Numbered from the stretch's first letter, positions 41,447 to 51,902 are shown. The stretch is DNA of 64,000 bases from Paraburkholderia silviterrae (GCF_004353915.1 NZ_SMRP01000026.1:1-64000), one strand, 5' to 3'. The notes: generated from the sequence alone by a model not told the origin. Numbers and translations are program-made.

Positions 41447-42005
41447 TCGCCGTTTTCATGGGATTCGGCCCACGCGACCGCCCCTGTTTGTTCTGTGGGC
41501 AGAGGGGCCGTGGGCCGATTGCGGCATGGAACTGCTGGGAACTTCCAGGCTGATCCGGACAGCGGATCGATAGCCCAATACGGCCAGGCCTGTAGCTTCA
41601 GGCGGAAGAAATACCTCTATTGACTCGCGGTCCGGAGTATGCGGGGTGCCAATCAGCGGACGACACGCCGGTTTTCGATCGAATGTCTGTCCGCCCTGTC
41701 TGGCGGGCGCTTCCAGCCGTGCTCGACCTTTCTGGGTCGATTTCAAATCGTAGGGCATATCGACTTCTGGTCGGAATCCATCCGGGCCGCTGAGCGAAGG
41801 TTATGAATTCGATTCCATCTGGTTATCACGATGAAAATTTCTCACTTCTTGCAAAAGTGAACCTTGCCTGAATATCAACTCGCGCCAGCCGTTTGCATGG
41901 AAGTCAACACGGCCGCATGCGCGCCATGAGCGCATGATGGGCACGCCGAAGGCGCACGGCGAATGCCACGAACGCGACGTTCAACCCTGCCTGCGGAGAT
42001 CCGCC
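41447..42005. other. 559-bp gap with a long imperfect hairpin
   Basis: No supportable gene. At 41463-41520 ATTCGGCCCACG pairs with CGTGGGCCGATT (one mismatch), and inside it CGCCCCT pairs with AGGGGC, giving a long hairpin just after the BON gene that may be its terminator although no T-run follows. The stretch around 41790-41880 is AT-rich and probably carries the promoter of the MHS transporter gene. Confidence 0.45.
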
Positions 42006-43325
42006 ATGAATGACGCTACGCTCAGCGCCGCCGACGATACGCTCGCCAACGCGCGCGCCGCCGCTCTCAGCCACGCACCGGCACGCCAGAGCCAGTTCCG
42101 CCTCATCGCCGCATGCTCGATCGGCAATGCGCTGGAAATGTACGACTTCACGGTCTACAGTTTCTTCGCCATCCTGATTGGCAGGCTCTTCTTTCCCTCG
42201 GACAGTCCATTTGGATCGCTGTTGCTCGCGGTGGCCACCTTCGGCATTGGCTTCGTGATGCGGCCGCTCGGCGGCCTCGTGATCGGCAGCTATGCCGACC
42301 GGCGCGGGCGCAAGGCCGCGATGACGCTCACCATCGCGCTGATGGTGGCGGGCACGCTGTGCATCTCGCTGGCGCCCACCTATGCGCAGGCCGGCGTGTA
42401 CGGCTCGCTCGTGCTGCTCGCGGGGCGCCTGCTGCAGGGCTTTTCGCTCGGCGGCGAGATCGGCGCGGCCACATCCATGCTGATGGAGTCGGGCTCGGTG
42501 GGGCAGCGCGGCTTTCGCGTGAGCTGGCAACTGGGCAGCCAGGGCATCTCCGCACTGATCGGCGCGCTCACGGGCGCCATGCTCTATGCCACGCTCACGC
42601 CACATGCGCTCGAAAGCTGGGGCTGGCGTCTGCCGTTCCTCGGCGGCCTCGCGATCGCGCCGGTGGGCCTCTATATCCGCGCGAAACTCGACGAGACGCA
42701 CGAGGCCGCGCCCGATGCGCCGAGTCCGCTCGGCACGCTCATGCGCGAGCACGGCGGCAAGGTGCTCAAGGGCATCCTCTCGGTTACGGCGGGCACGGTG
42801 GGCATGTATCTCGTGGTCTTCTTCATGCCCACCTATATGATCCGCGTGCTGAAGATGCCGCCTTCGCTTTCGCTGCTCTCGGGGTGCGCCACGGGCATCA
42901 CGATGCTGATCGCCTCGCTCGTCTCCGGGCGTCTCGCAGATCGGCTCACGCGGCGCAAGCCGCTCGTCATGGCATCGCTCGCTTTCAACCTTATCGCGGT
43001 GGTGCCCGCGTTCTGGCTCATGGCGCGCTTTCCCAGCGTGCCGCTCGTGCTCGCGCTTTCGGTGCTGCTGACTGCGGCTGCGAATCTCGGCTCGACGCCC
43101 ATGCTGCTCGTGCTCATGGAAATGCTGCCGGCCGCGGTGCGCGCGAGCGGCCTTTCGGTGATCTACAGCGTGGGCGTGACGGTGTTCGGCGGCAGCTCGC
43201 AGTTCATCGTCACCTGGCTCATTGCGAAGACCGGCAACCCGCTTGCTCCGGCGCTCTACATGGTCGCGTGCGGGCTCGTGACGCTGCTCGCGGTCTGGAG
43301 CATCCAGGAGCGCCGCGTCGATTGA
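42006..43325 (+). CDS. MHS-type MFS symporter (KgtP/ProP/ShiA-like)
   Basis: A 439-residue metabolite:H+ symporter with about 12 membrane helices. Family marks are GNALEMYDFTVYSFFAILIG in helix 1, FVMRPLGGLVIGSYADRRGR between helices 2 and 3, LLAGRLLQGFSLGGEIGAA in helix 4 and SWQLGSQGISALIGALTGA in helix 5. The start at 42006 follows CGGAGA. It is 61 bp ahead of an M20 amidohydrolase gene, so uptake of an N-acylated amino acid or similar compound followed by its hydrolysis is the natural reading. Confidence 0.87.
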   Translation: MNDATLSAADDTLANARAAALSHAPARQSQFRLIAACSIGNALEMYDFTVYSFFAILIGRLFFPSDSPFGSLLLAVATFGIGFVMRPLGGLVIGSYADRRGRKAAMTLTIALMVAGTLCISLAPTYAQAGVYGSLVLLAGRLLQGFSLGGEIGAATSMLMESGSVGQRGFRVSWQLGSQGISALIGALTGAMLYATLTPHALESWGWRLPFLGGLAIAPVGLYIRAKLDETHEAAPDAPSPLGTLMREHGGKVLKGILSVTAGTVGMYLVVFFMPTYMIRVLKMPPSLSLLSGCATGITMLIASLVSGRLADRLTRRKPLVMASLAFNLIAVVPAFWLMARFPSVPLVLALSVLLTAAANLGSTPMLLVLMEMLPAAVRASGLSVIYSVGVTVFGGSSQFIVTWLIAKTGNPLAPALYMVACGLVTLLAVWSIQERRVD

Positions 43326-43386
43326 GCACGCCGCAGGCGCCACTGCGCCTTCTGAACCCAACGAATACCACAAGGACGCCACCGAC

Positions 43387-44598
43387 ATGAAGCGCGAACC
43401 CACGCTTACGCCGTTTCAACTGCTGCCCACGCTGCTGCCCGAAATTGAAATCGATGCCGAAACGTTCATCGGCATTCGCCGCCAGATTCATTCGCAGCCC
43501 GAACTGGGCTTCGAGGTGGGCGCCACCGCCAGGCTCGTGGCGATGCTGCTCGAGAAGTGGGGCTATGAAGTGCACACCGGCATTGGGCGCCGCGGCGTGG
43601 TGGGGCAATTGAAGGTGGGCACGGGCAAGCGGCGCCTGGGCATACGCGCCGACATGGATGCGCTGCCCATCGTCGAGAACACCGGGTTGCCGTATGCGAG
43701 CCAGCACGCGGGCAAGATGCACGCGTGCGGCCACGACGGCCACACGGCCATTCTGCTTGCAGCGGCAAAGACGCTGGCGCAGCGGCGCGATTTCGACGGC
43801 ACGCTCAACCTCATCTTCCAGCCCGACGAAGAGAACCTGTGCGGCGCGAAGGCGATGATCGACGACGGCCTGTTCGAGCGCTTCCCGTGCGACGCCGTCT
43901 ACGCGCTGCACAACATGCCGGGCGTGCCGGCCGGCACGTTCCGCGTGCTTGCGGGGCCGGTGAGCCTGTCGTCCGACGTGGCCGACGTCACGCTCAAGGG
44001 CGTGGGCGGCCACGGCGCCATGCCGCACCGCGTGAAGGACCCCATCGTGGCGGCGGCCGCGCTTGTCACGGCGCTGCAGACGATCGTCGCGCGCAACGTC
44101 GCGCCCGACGACACCGCCGTGGTCTCGGTGGGCTTCATCAAGGGCGGCGCGACCCACAACGTGATTCCGGAGACGGTGACGCTAGGCGTCAACATTCGCG
44201 CGGCGCGTCCCGAGACGCGCGAACTCGTGGAGCAGCGCGTGCGCGAGATCGTGGCGGCCACGGCGCAGGCTCACGGGGTGGAGGCCCATATCGATTACCG
44301 GCAGCTCACTCCCCCGATGGTCAACACGGCTGATGAAACGTTGCTTGCGCAACAGGTTTGCACGGAGCTGGTGGGGGCGGAGAACGTCGTCGTGCAGGCG
44401 CCGAAGGGACTGAACGGCAGCGAGGATTTTGCGTGGATGCTCAAGGCCGTGCCGGGCTGCTATATGTTGCTAGGCAACGGCGAAGGCGAGTTCGGCGGCT
44501 GCATGGTGCACAACCCCGGCTACGACTTCAACGACCAGGTGCTGCCGCTCGGCGCGGCGGCGTGGGTGCGGCTCGCACAGCGCTTTCTTGCGGGATGA
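43387..44598 (+). CDS. M20-family amidohydrolase (hippurate/IAA-amino acid hydrolase type)
   Basis: A 403-residue metalloamidase. The first half of the catalytic domain has GIRADMDALPI near residues 90-100, then HACGHDGHTA with two metal ligands, and QPDEENLCGAKAMIDDG with the catalytic Glu pair. An inserted dimerisation domain (about 195-305) begins DVTLKGVGGHGAMPH. The end includes APKGLNGSEDFAWML, with the last metal-ligand region. Members cleave N-acyl or N-aroyl amino acids in the cytoplasm. It forms a unit with the MHS transporter upstream. Confidence 0.88.
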   Translation: MKREPTLTPFQLLPTLLPEIEIDAETFIGIRRQIHSQPELGFEVGATARLVAMLLEKWGYEVHTGIGRRGVVGQLKVGTGKRRLGIRADMDALPIVENTGLPYASQHAGKMHACGHDGHTAILLAAAKTLAQRRDFDGTLNLIFQPDEENLCGAKAMIDDGLFERFPCDAVYALHNMPGVPAGTFRVLAGPVSLSSDVADVTLKGVGGHGAMPHRVKDPIVAAAALVTALQTIVARNVAPDDTAVVSVGFIKGGATHNVIPETVTLGVNIRAARPETRELVEQRVREIVAATAQAHGVEAHIDYRQLTPPMVNTADETLLAQQVCTELVGAENVVVQAPKGLNGSEDFAWMLKAVPGCYMLLGNGEGEFGGCMVHNPGYDFNDQVLPLGAAAWVRLAQRFLAG

Positions 44599-44828
44599 AA
44601 ACGTTGTGCTAACGAACGGCTTTCATGTGAACATGGCGCAGGCCGTTCGTGCGCCTTCGCCTCACTGGGCGCTTAAGGTTCTCTTCAGCCAGGCTTCGTT
44701 AAGATCGTGCGGCTCGGTGGCGAGCCATGCTCGCCACCGGATCATTCCTCGCATCGCCGCAGCATCGGCTCCACGCCGTGACAGCGAATGCGCGCCGAAC
44801 GCCAGCCCGCACTGGAGTGAGCCCCGCC

Positions 44829-45068
44829 ATGAAGCCGCCGATCTTTGCACAGTTGCGTGCAGATCTGATCGTCATCGCCCTTACGACGATGTTCATTCAA
44901 GCTGTCGTTTTCGTTGCGATCGTGGTGTTGTGCGTGCCAGCGACCTCGTTCGCGACGCCGGGCTTTCGCCTGGGCGTGATCGGGATCGTGTCGGCAACGG
45001 TGCTCGCGGTGCGGTGGATCGAACGGCGCGCGGCACTCGACGCCATCGAGACGCATTCGCCTTCGTGA
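44829..45068 (+). CDS. small two-helix membrane protein
   Basis: 79 residues with two hydrophobic segments, about 14-36 (VIALTTMFIQAVVFVAIVV) and 44-62 (FRLGVIGIVSATVLAVRWI), and charged ends, so probably an inner-membrane hairpin. The ATG at 44829 has GGAGTGAG before it, which is why the longer ORF from 44727 is not used. No family recognised. It follows the amidohydrolase after a 230-bp gap and probably has its own promoter. Confidence 0.55.
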   Translation: MKPPIFAQLRADLIVIALTTMFIQAVVFVAIVVLCVPATSFATPGFRLGVIGIVSATVLAVRWIERRAALDAIETHSPS

Positions 45069-45117
45069 AACGCCATTCGTTCTGGTATCCGAATCAATCA
45101 GCGAATCAGTGCGTGAA

Positions 45118-45405
45118 TCAAAGCGCGCTGCTGGCGATTTCCCCGGTCATCAATTTTCCATCGTCGATGAGCTTGTCGACGATGCTGCTGCCCACGCTGT
45201 AACCACCCATCAGCGCTTCCGCTTCCGAAGCGAATGCGCGTCCCGCCGCGCGGTCGATGCGCAGCGAGGCGAACGGCATCTTTTCATCTGAGGAAATCAG
45301 GAGCAACGCGATGTGGTCGAGCGCGGCGGCGCCTTCCTGGGTGCGGCAGACGGTTTCGACACTGACGTCGAGGGTATGGCCGCGATGCTGATACGTGCGT
45401 TTCAT
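45118..45405 (-). CDS. conserved-looking hypothetical protein, 95 residues
   Basis: A soluble protein with a strand-rich pattern: MKRTYQHRGHTLDVSVETVC, HIALLLISSDEKMPFASLRI, then a helix with AFASEAEALMGGYSVGSSIV. No signal peptide, membrane segment or known motif. Similar short proteins of unknown function are, from memory, common in Burkholderia. It converges with the small membrane protein gene and is read leftwards, separately from the ABC operon to its right. Confidence 0.55.
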   Translation of the reverse strand: MKRTYQHRGHTLDVSVETVCRTQEGAAALDHIALLLISSDEKMPFASLRIDRAAGRAFASEAEALMGGYSVGSSIVDKLIDDGKLMTGEIASSAL

Positions 45406-45487
45406 GAGTGAAGCCCGGAGCGCCGGCGTACACGGCGTGTTTCGCAGCCGGTCATTATGCGTGCGCGAAACTTAGGAAACACTTAAA

Positions 45488-45526
45488 AAACAGCACACGC
45501 CCGCACGATGCGGGCGTGTGCTGTTT
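45488..45526. terminator. strong bidirectional terminator at the end of the osmoprotectant operon
   Basis: AAACAGCACACGCCCGCA, loop CGA, then the exact reverse complement: an 18-bp perfect stem with an A-rich left and T-rich right flank (GCGTTTTT after it). It is 29 bp past the stop of the ABC ATPase gene (leftward) and upstream of the hypothetical gene at 45405. Confidence 0.9.
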
Positions 45527-45554
45527 GCGTTTTTCCGCTGCGCTCTGGTCGCGC

Positions 45555-46723
<1,169 letters not shown>

Positions 46724-46727
<4 letters not shown>

Positions 46728-47377
46728 GTCTTTTGCACTCCTTTCGGTGTCAACGCGCGCTGCAGCCACTGCAGGAGCAGGTCAGCGACGATCGCGAGCA
46801 CGCTCACGAGCACCGCGCCCACCAGCAGCTTCATCATGCTGCTCTGGCCGATGGCGCGCAGGATCAGCGTGCCGAGGCCGCCCGCGCCAATCACGGCGGC
46901 AATCGTCATCACGCCGATATTCATCACGACCGCGGTGCGCACGCCCGCGAGAATCACGGGTACCGCGAGCGGCAAGTCCACGAGGCGCAGGCGCTGCCAC
47001 GAGGTCATGCCAATGCCCGTGCCGGCTTCCTTGATGCCGGCGTCCACGTTGCGCAGCGCGAGGTAAGTGTTGCGCATGATCGGCAGCAGCGAATAGAGAA
47101 ATACCGCCGTGATCGCCGGCACCGCGCCGATGCCCTGGCCGAAGCGCGAGAAGAACGGGATCATAAGGCCGAACAGCGCGATGGAAGGCAGCGTGAGCAC
47201 GATGGTGGCGAGCCCGAGCAGCGGGCCCGCGAGCCACTCATGACGGTTGATGACGATGCCGAGGGGCACGCCCGCCACGATCGCGCAGCCCACGGCAATG
47301 CCAACCAGCCAGATGTGCTGCAAGGTGAGCTGCAGCAGCTCGGGCCAGCTCGAAGCGAGATAGTCGAATACGCTCAT
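46724..47377 (-). CDS. osmoprotectant ABC transporter permease (second)
   Basis: A 217-residue inner-membrane permease, about five helices, of the binding-protein-dependent type. The cytoplasmic EAA loop, GIKEAGTGIGMTSWQRLRLV near residues 119-138, contacts the ATPase. LPSIALFGLMIPFFSRFGQG and AAVIGAGGLGTLILRAIG are conserved in the OpuCB/OpuCD/YehW family. GGAGATCTC precedes the ATG. It overlaps the ATPase gene start by four bases and follows the binding-protein gene by 10 bp. Confidence 0.88.
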
Positions 47378-47387
47378 GAGATCTCCT

Positions 47388-48335
47388 TCAAGGCAGCGGA
47401 TGCGTGCGCAGGAAGGCATCGGCCACATCGCGCGGCGACTTGCCGTCGAGGTCCACTGCCTTGTTCATGTCCTGCATCACGTCGTTGTTGAGCGCCGCCG
47501 AAAGCGCGTTGAGTTGCGCCGCGAGCTTCGGGTTGTGCTCGAGCGCCTCCTTGCGCACCACAGGCGTGGCGTTGTACGGCGGAAAGAAATGCTTGTCGTC
47601 ATCGAGCGGCACGATGCCGAAGCCCTTCACGCGGCCGTCGGTCGTGTAGACGAGGCCGATCTTCAACTGGTTGTTGTGCAGCGCCGTGTAGACGAGCCCG
47701 GGGTCCATCTGCTTCATCTGCGAGCGGCTGAAATGCATGCCGTAGGTTTCGAGCAGCGGCTTGAGGCCATCGGGGCGGTTCGCGAATTCCGCGTCCATGC
47801 CGAACACCATGTGCTTCGCAGCGGGGCGGGTCTTCAGATAGTCGGCGAGCTGCGAAACCGTTTTGATGCCGGAGGCCTGCGCGAACTGGCTGGGCAGCCC
47901 GATCGCGTAGGTGTCGTTGAGCGGCGAGGCATCGAGCCAGACGAGCCCGCGCGGTTCATCGAGTGCCTTCACGCGCTGGTACATCTGCTCGGGCGGGAGC
48001 TTGTCCTTGATCTTGTCGTAGACGAGCGCCGCCGTGCCCGTGTAATCCCACACGAGGTCGAACTGGCCGTTTTCCAGCGCGCTGCGCATGAGCGTGCTGC
48101 CGAGCCCGGAGCGGACTTCCACGTCGTAGCCACGCGAGCGCAGGTACTGCGCGGTCAACTCCGCGAGCACGTATTGCTCGGTGAAGTTCTTCGCGCCCAG
48201 CACGAGTTTGGCGGCGAACGCCGAGGAGCTTGCGGCCACGCACAGAGTACCCACGGCGCACAGGCGCGCGATCGATCGAATCGTACTGCGAAATGTTAAC
48301 AAAGCGGTGAACAAATCGGTGGGAAAGGCGCTCAT
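47388..48335 (-). CDS. osmoprotectant ABC transporter substrate-binding protein
   Basis: A 315-residue periplasmic binding protein of the OpuAC family (PF04069). After an N-terminal signal (hydrophobic segment ending SSAFA, about residue 41) the mature part starts KLVLGAKNFTEQYVLAELTA, the hallmark of OpuCC/YehZ/OsmX proteins. GSTLMRSALENGQFDLVWDY and WLDASPLNDTYAIGLPS follow. Aromatic residues expected for the quaternary-ammonium cage (Tyr, Trp, Phe) are plentiful. Its start overlaps the stop of the first permease gene (ATGA). Confidence 0.88.
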   Translation of the reverse strand: MSAFPTDLFTALLTFRSTIRSIARLCAVGTLCVAASSSAFAAKLVLGAKNFTEQYVLAELTAQYLRSRGYDVEVRSGLGSTLMRSALENGQFDLVWDYTGTAALVYDKIKDKLPPEQMYQRVKALDEPRGLVWLDASPLNDTYAIGLPSQFAQASGIKTVSQLADYLKTRPAAKHMVFGMDAEFANRPDGLKPLLETYGMHFSRSQMKQMDPGLVYTALHNNQLKIGLVYTTDGRVKGFGIVPLDDDKHFFPPYNATPVVRKEALEHNPKLAAQLNALSAALNNDVMQDMNKAVDLDGKSPRDVADAFLRTHPLP

Positions 48336-49048
48336 GCGGCACCTCCGCGGCGCACGATCCATTGGCGGCTGCCGGCCGCGACGATGCCGTCCAGCACGAG
48401 CGCGAGTATCGCGGTGAGCGAGGCGCCCAGCAGCAGCAAGGGCTGGTTGTCGAGATAGATGCCGGGGAAGATCAGCGAGCCGAGGCTGTCGGCACCGATC
48501 AGGTAGGCGAGCGGCGCTGTGCCCACGTTGATGGCGAGCGCCGTGCGCACGCCGCCCACGATGATGGGCAGCGCATTGGGCAGTTCCACGCGGGTGAGCG
48601 ACTGCCAGCCGGTCATGCCGATGCCTTTGGCGGCTTCGCGCAGCGCCATGGGCACGTTCTTCACGCCTTCGTAGGTATTGCGCGTGATGGGCAGCAGCGA
48701 GGCGAGGAACAGCGCGACGATAGCGGGCATATCGCCGATGCCGAAAATGCCGAGCGCGATGGCGAGCACGGCGAGCGATGGAATCGTGTTGCCGATGTTG
48801 AAGAGCTGCATGAATCGCTCGGCGTGGCGCTGAAACCGCGGCCGGCTGAGCATCACGCCGGCAGGCACGCCAACGACGATGGCAAGCGCCATGGACCAGG
48901 CGACCAGCAGCATGTGCCGGCAGGCGTAATAAGCGAGATCGTCCGCATGGCTGCGAAACGTTTCGGCGCCGATTCCACGGGCGAGCGCCCATGCGATGAC
49001 GGCGATGGCTATCAGGCTGCCCAGCAGTTGGACAGTGCGTCGAGTCAT
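48332..49048 (-). CDS. osmoprotectant ABC transporter permease (first gene of operon)
   Basis: A 238-residue permease with an extra N-terminal helix. The EAA loop ALREAAKGIGMTGWQSLTRV and the segments NTIPSLAVLAIALGIFGIGD and AYLIGADSLGSLIFPGIYLD match OpuCB/YehY-type proteins. The start at 49048 is chosen over the ORF start at 49330, since the added stretch lacks hydrophobic or family character. It heads the leftward operon permease-binding protein-permease-ATPase, the usual four-gene set. The promoter should lie in the 670-bp gap to the right. Confidence 0.87.
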   Translation of the reverse strand: MTRRTVQLLGSLIAIAVIAWALARGIGAETFRSHADDLAYYACRHMLLVAWSMALAIVVGVPAGVMLSRPRFQRHAERFMQLFNIGNTIPSLAVLAIALGIFGIGDMPAIVALFLASLLPITRNTYEGVKNVPMALREAAKGIGMTGWQSLTRVELPNALPIIVGGVRTALAINVGTAPLAYLIGADSLGSLIFPGIYLDNQPLLLLGASLTAILALVLDGIVAAGSRQWIVRRGGAA

Positions 49049-49717
49049 GAAGATACGCCCCCTCGATCTCGGTGCGGCGCGCACAAGAGCGCACAGGAGC
49101 GCACAAGCGCGCACGCCGCGAAGACGCCAGATGGCGCCGCGATGGAAGTTCGTAATCCCGGCATGGCCGCGATTGAACTGACGGAAACAGTCCTTGCCGG
49201 CCGCGACGACAGGCGGCGGGCAGTCGAGTGAACGCGCTAGTGCGTTCGTCTGATTGTCATGTTCAGCCCAGCGACGCAATGAAACGGCACGTGCGCGCTG
49301 AAGCAGGGCACCGTCCTGCAAGGACGGCATGGATGCGGAGGGCAGGGCCCTTGACCGCTGGGGCCGGTGGCCCCTTTGATGTGGTGAAACGGATGCGTGC
49401 GCAACTAGGTGCGATGTTGCATCACCGCTGTTGCGTTACCGCGTTACATCACGTTTGGCACGAGATCATGCTTTTTGTGAATGAAAGCTGAGTATAGGGT
49501 AATCGATTGAGCACGTCTGCCTTGGGGAGCGATCGATATGATTTACATCGTGGTCAACGGTCGCTGTAAATATGCCCGAACGTGTCATATCGGGTAAATA
49601 ATATGGATGACGAAATAAATAAAACGGGTGTCAATCCCCGATTGAATCGAGCGCTGCATTTCGAGGCTAATTGGCGATGTGTGCGCGAGCCGATGAACGC
49701 TGCCGCGCGCATGCGCG
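49049..49717. other. 669-bp gap with the osmoprotectant operon promoter region
   Basis: No supportable gene. Close to the operon start there is a cluster of GCGCAC units (about 49077-49113). A small hairpin CCGTCCT/AGGACGG lies at about 49313-49330 and GGGGCC-GGT-GGCCCC at 49361-49375. ATTTACA and TGTAAAT form an inverted repeat with a 17-base spacer at 49541-49571, just past the 3' end of the GntR gene. The region 49440-49640 is AT-rich. None of these is assigned a function. Confidence 0.4.
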
Positions 49718-50461
49718 CTACTTCTCGCGATTCATCCCCGCGACGCTGAGCGTGCGCTCGGCCAGCACGGCATCGCGTTTGGCGAGCAGGTGGCCGCGCA
49801 GGATCTTCGAGAGTGCGGGTCCATTGCGCGCTTCGAGCGCGGCAATCATGCCTTCGTGGTCGCGTATCGCGCTGTCCCACTTGGCGGTCTGGAAGTTGGA
49901 GCGAAAGCGCAGCGCCTGCAGGCGCCGGTTCAGCGTCACGTAGGTCTGGCGCAGCGCCGCGTTGCGCGCCGCAATGTTGATGAGGTCGTGAATCGCGTGA
50001 TTGCGCGAGTAGTAGCCGGACAGGTCGTTCTGCGCGCGGCACAACAACATGGCCGCGTGCAGCGCCTTGATTTGCGCGAGCTCCGTTTCGCTGATGCGCT
50101 CGCACGCGAGCTCGCCCGCGAATGCCTCGAGCCCGCTCATGAGCTCGAACATGTCGCGTATTTCGGCTTCGCTCAGCTGCGCCACCGTCGCGCCACGGTT
50201 TGGCGAGATTTCGATGAGCCCTTCGGCGGCGAGCACCTTGAGCGCTTCGCGCAGCGGCGTGCGCGAAATGCCCAGCACTTCGCACAGCTTGCGCTCGTTG
50301 AGCTTCACGCCGGGCGCCAACTGCCCCTCGACGATGAATTCGCGCAGGTGGTCGACCACCGTGTCGTGCAGGCGCTGGCGCGCGAGCTTCGGCAGCGCGA
50401 GCTCCGGCGCGTCAGGTTGTGCGGACGCGAGTTGCGCGTCCGGAAAGTCTGCATTTTGCAT
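49718..50461 (-). CDS. GntR-family regulator with FCD domain (FadR subfamily)
   Basis: A 247-residue regulator. The winged helix (about residues 25-90) includes LAPGVKLNERKLCEVLGISR and TPLREALKVLAAEGLIEISP. The all-helical FCD ligand domain (about 100-230) carries the metal-binding His/Asp pattern YSRNHAIHDLINIAARN and IRDHEGMIAALEARNG. The start could be 50461 (MQNADF) or 50491; I use the former, and the ATGCAAAAT at that point itself resembles half of the operator. It is divergent from the aminotransferase gene with a 16-bp palindrome between them. FCD proteins often sense small carboxylates, fitting glyoxylate/glycolate-type neighbours. Confidence 0.86.
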   Translation of the reverse strand: MQNADFPDAQLASAQPDAPELALPKLARQRLHDTVVDHLREFIVEGQLAPGVKLNERKLCEVLGISRTPLREALKVLAAEGLIEISPNRGATVAQLSEAEIRDMFELMSGLEAFAGELACERISETELAQIKALHAAMLLCRAQNDLSGYYSRNHAIHDLINIAARNAALRQTYVTLNRRLQALRFRSNFQTAKWDSAIRDHEGMIAALEARNGPALSKILRGHLLAKRDAVLAERTLSVAGMNREK

Positions 50462-50596
50462 ACGAGACCCCATCGTCCAACTTGCGCCCATTCTAGCCTG
50501 GCTGCCGACGGCGCTTCGTGGAGTCGCACTGCCGGGTTTCCCCTGGGCGGATTCGGGCCAATTTCACCTTGCATCTGGTCAGGCGTGCACTACAGT

Positions 50597-50612
50597 ATTT
50601 TGCATGCAAAAT
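50597..50612. promoter_or_regulatory. palindrome ATTTTGCATGCAAAAT, candidate GntR operator
   Basis: A perfect 16-bp palindrome 70 bp before the aminotransferase start and about 135 bp from the GntR start. A second partial copy (ATTTTGCAT on the plus strand, 50453-50461) overlaps the GntR start codon. FadR-subfamily regulators bind short palindromes with a TNGTNNNACNA-like or TTGCATGCAA-like core, which this resembles. Likely to control both divergent units. Confidence 0.65.
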
Positions 50613-50681
50613 GCCATTTCGGCTGAATCGGGTGGCATCGACTGAAGTACTTCCGACCTTCCTTGAACGTGGGACCTCTTC

Positions 50682-51902
50682 ATGCTGAAACTCGACTTCC
50701 ATCCCGCCGGCCGCCATTTCCTGCAGATTCCCGGGCCGAGCCCCGTGCCCGACCGCATCCTGCGCGCGATGAGCTATCCGACCATCGACCACCGCGGGCC
50801 CGAGTTCGGCGCGCTCGGGCTTTCGGTGATGGACGGCATCAAGAAGGTCTTCAAGACTACGCAGCCCGTGGTGATCTATCCCGCTTCGGGCACCGGCGCG
50901 TGGGAGGCGGCGCTCACCAACACGCTCTCGCCTGGCGACGCGGTGCTGATGTACGAGACCGGCCACTTCGCGACGCTGTGGAAGAAGATGGCGGAGAGCC
51001 TGGGCCTGAAGCCCGAGTTTCTCGGCCTGCCCGGCGTGGAGGGCTGGCGGCGCGGCGTGCAGGCGGACATGATCGAGGCGCGTCTGCGCGCGGATACGGG
51101 CCATGCGATCAAGGCGGTCTGCGTCGTGCACAACGAGACTTCCACGGGCGTGACCTCCGATATCGCAGCCGTGCGCCGAGCCATCGATGCGGCCGGGCAC
51201 CCGGCGCTTTTCATGGTCGACACGATTTCGGGCCTTGCGTGCGCCGACTACCGCCACGACGAATGGGGCGTGGACGTGACCGTCTCGGGCTCGCAGAAGG
51301 GCTTGATGCTGCCGCCCGGCATCAGCTTCAACGCGCTCTCGCAGAAGGCGCTGGAGGCGAGCCGCGAAGCGAAGCTGCCGCGCGCATTCTGGAGCTGGGC
51401 CGAGATCGTCGAGATGAACAAGGAGGGCTACTGGCCCTATACGCCCAATACGAACCTGCTGTATGGCCTCTCGGAAGCGCTCGAGATGATTCTGGGCGAA
51501 GGGCTCGACAACGTGTTCGCGCGCCACCGGCGGCTGGCGGCCGCGTGCCGTGCGGCGGTAACGGCATGGGGGCTCGAGATTCAATGCGTGGACCCCGCCG
51601 TGTATTCGCCGGTGCTCACGGGCGTGGTCATGCAGGAGGGCGTGGACGCAGACGCGGTGCGCAAGCTCATCTACGAACGCTTCGATCTGTCGCTCGGCAC
51701 GGGGCTCGGCAAGGTGAAAGGGCGCATGTTCCGCATCGGCCATCTCGGCGACTGCAACGACCTCGCGCTGATGGCGGCGCTTGCCGGGTGCGAGATGGGG
51801 CTGCGGCTCGCGGGCGTAACGCTGCGCGCGAGCGGTGTGGGCGCGGCAATGGACTATCTCGCGCAGCATGAGAGCGCGCCACGGCTGAAGGCGGTGGCGT
51901 GA
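50682..51902 (+). CDS. class V aminotransferase (serine/alanine-glyoxylate type)
   Basis: A 406-residue PLP enzyme of fold type I. The start FLQIPGPSPVPDRILRAM and the segment TIDHRGPEFG are the hallmark of alanine-/serine-glyoxylate aminotransferases. ASGTGAWEAALTNTLSPGD holds the cofactor-phosphate site, FMVDTISGLACADYRHDEWG the PLP Asp, and SGSQKGLMLPPG near residues 204-215 the Schiff-base Lys. It converts glyoxylate plus serine or alanine to glycine plus the keto acid. The downstream FAD/Fe-S oxidase could supply glyoxylate from glycolate, so the pair forms a small glycolate-to-glycine route. Confidence 0.88.
   Translation: MLKLDFHPAGRHFLQIPGPSPVPDRILRAMSYPTIDHRGPEFGALGLSVMDGIKKVFKTTQPVVIYPASGTGAWEAALTNTLSPGDAVLMYETGHFATLWKKMAESLGLKPEFLGLPGVEGWRRGVQADMIEARLRADTGHAIKAVCVVHNETSTGVTSDIAAVRRAIDAAGHPALFMVDTISGLACADYRHDEWGVDVTVSGSQKGLMLPPGISFNALSQKALEASREAKLPRAFWSWAEIVEMNKEGYWPYTPNTNLLYGLSEALEMILGEGLDNVFARHRRLAAACRAAVTAWGLEIQCVDPAVYSPVLTGVVMQEGVDADAVRKLIYERFDLSLGTGLGKVKGRMFRIGHLGDCNDLALMAALAGCEMGLRLAGVTLRASGVGAAMDYLAQHESAPRLKAVA

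Noticed and set aside
41904..43403. 499-codon minus-strand frame
   Set aside because: Antisense to the MHS transporter gene, with no recognisable domain.
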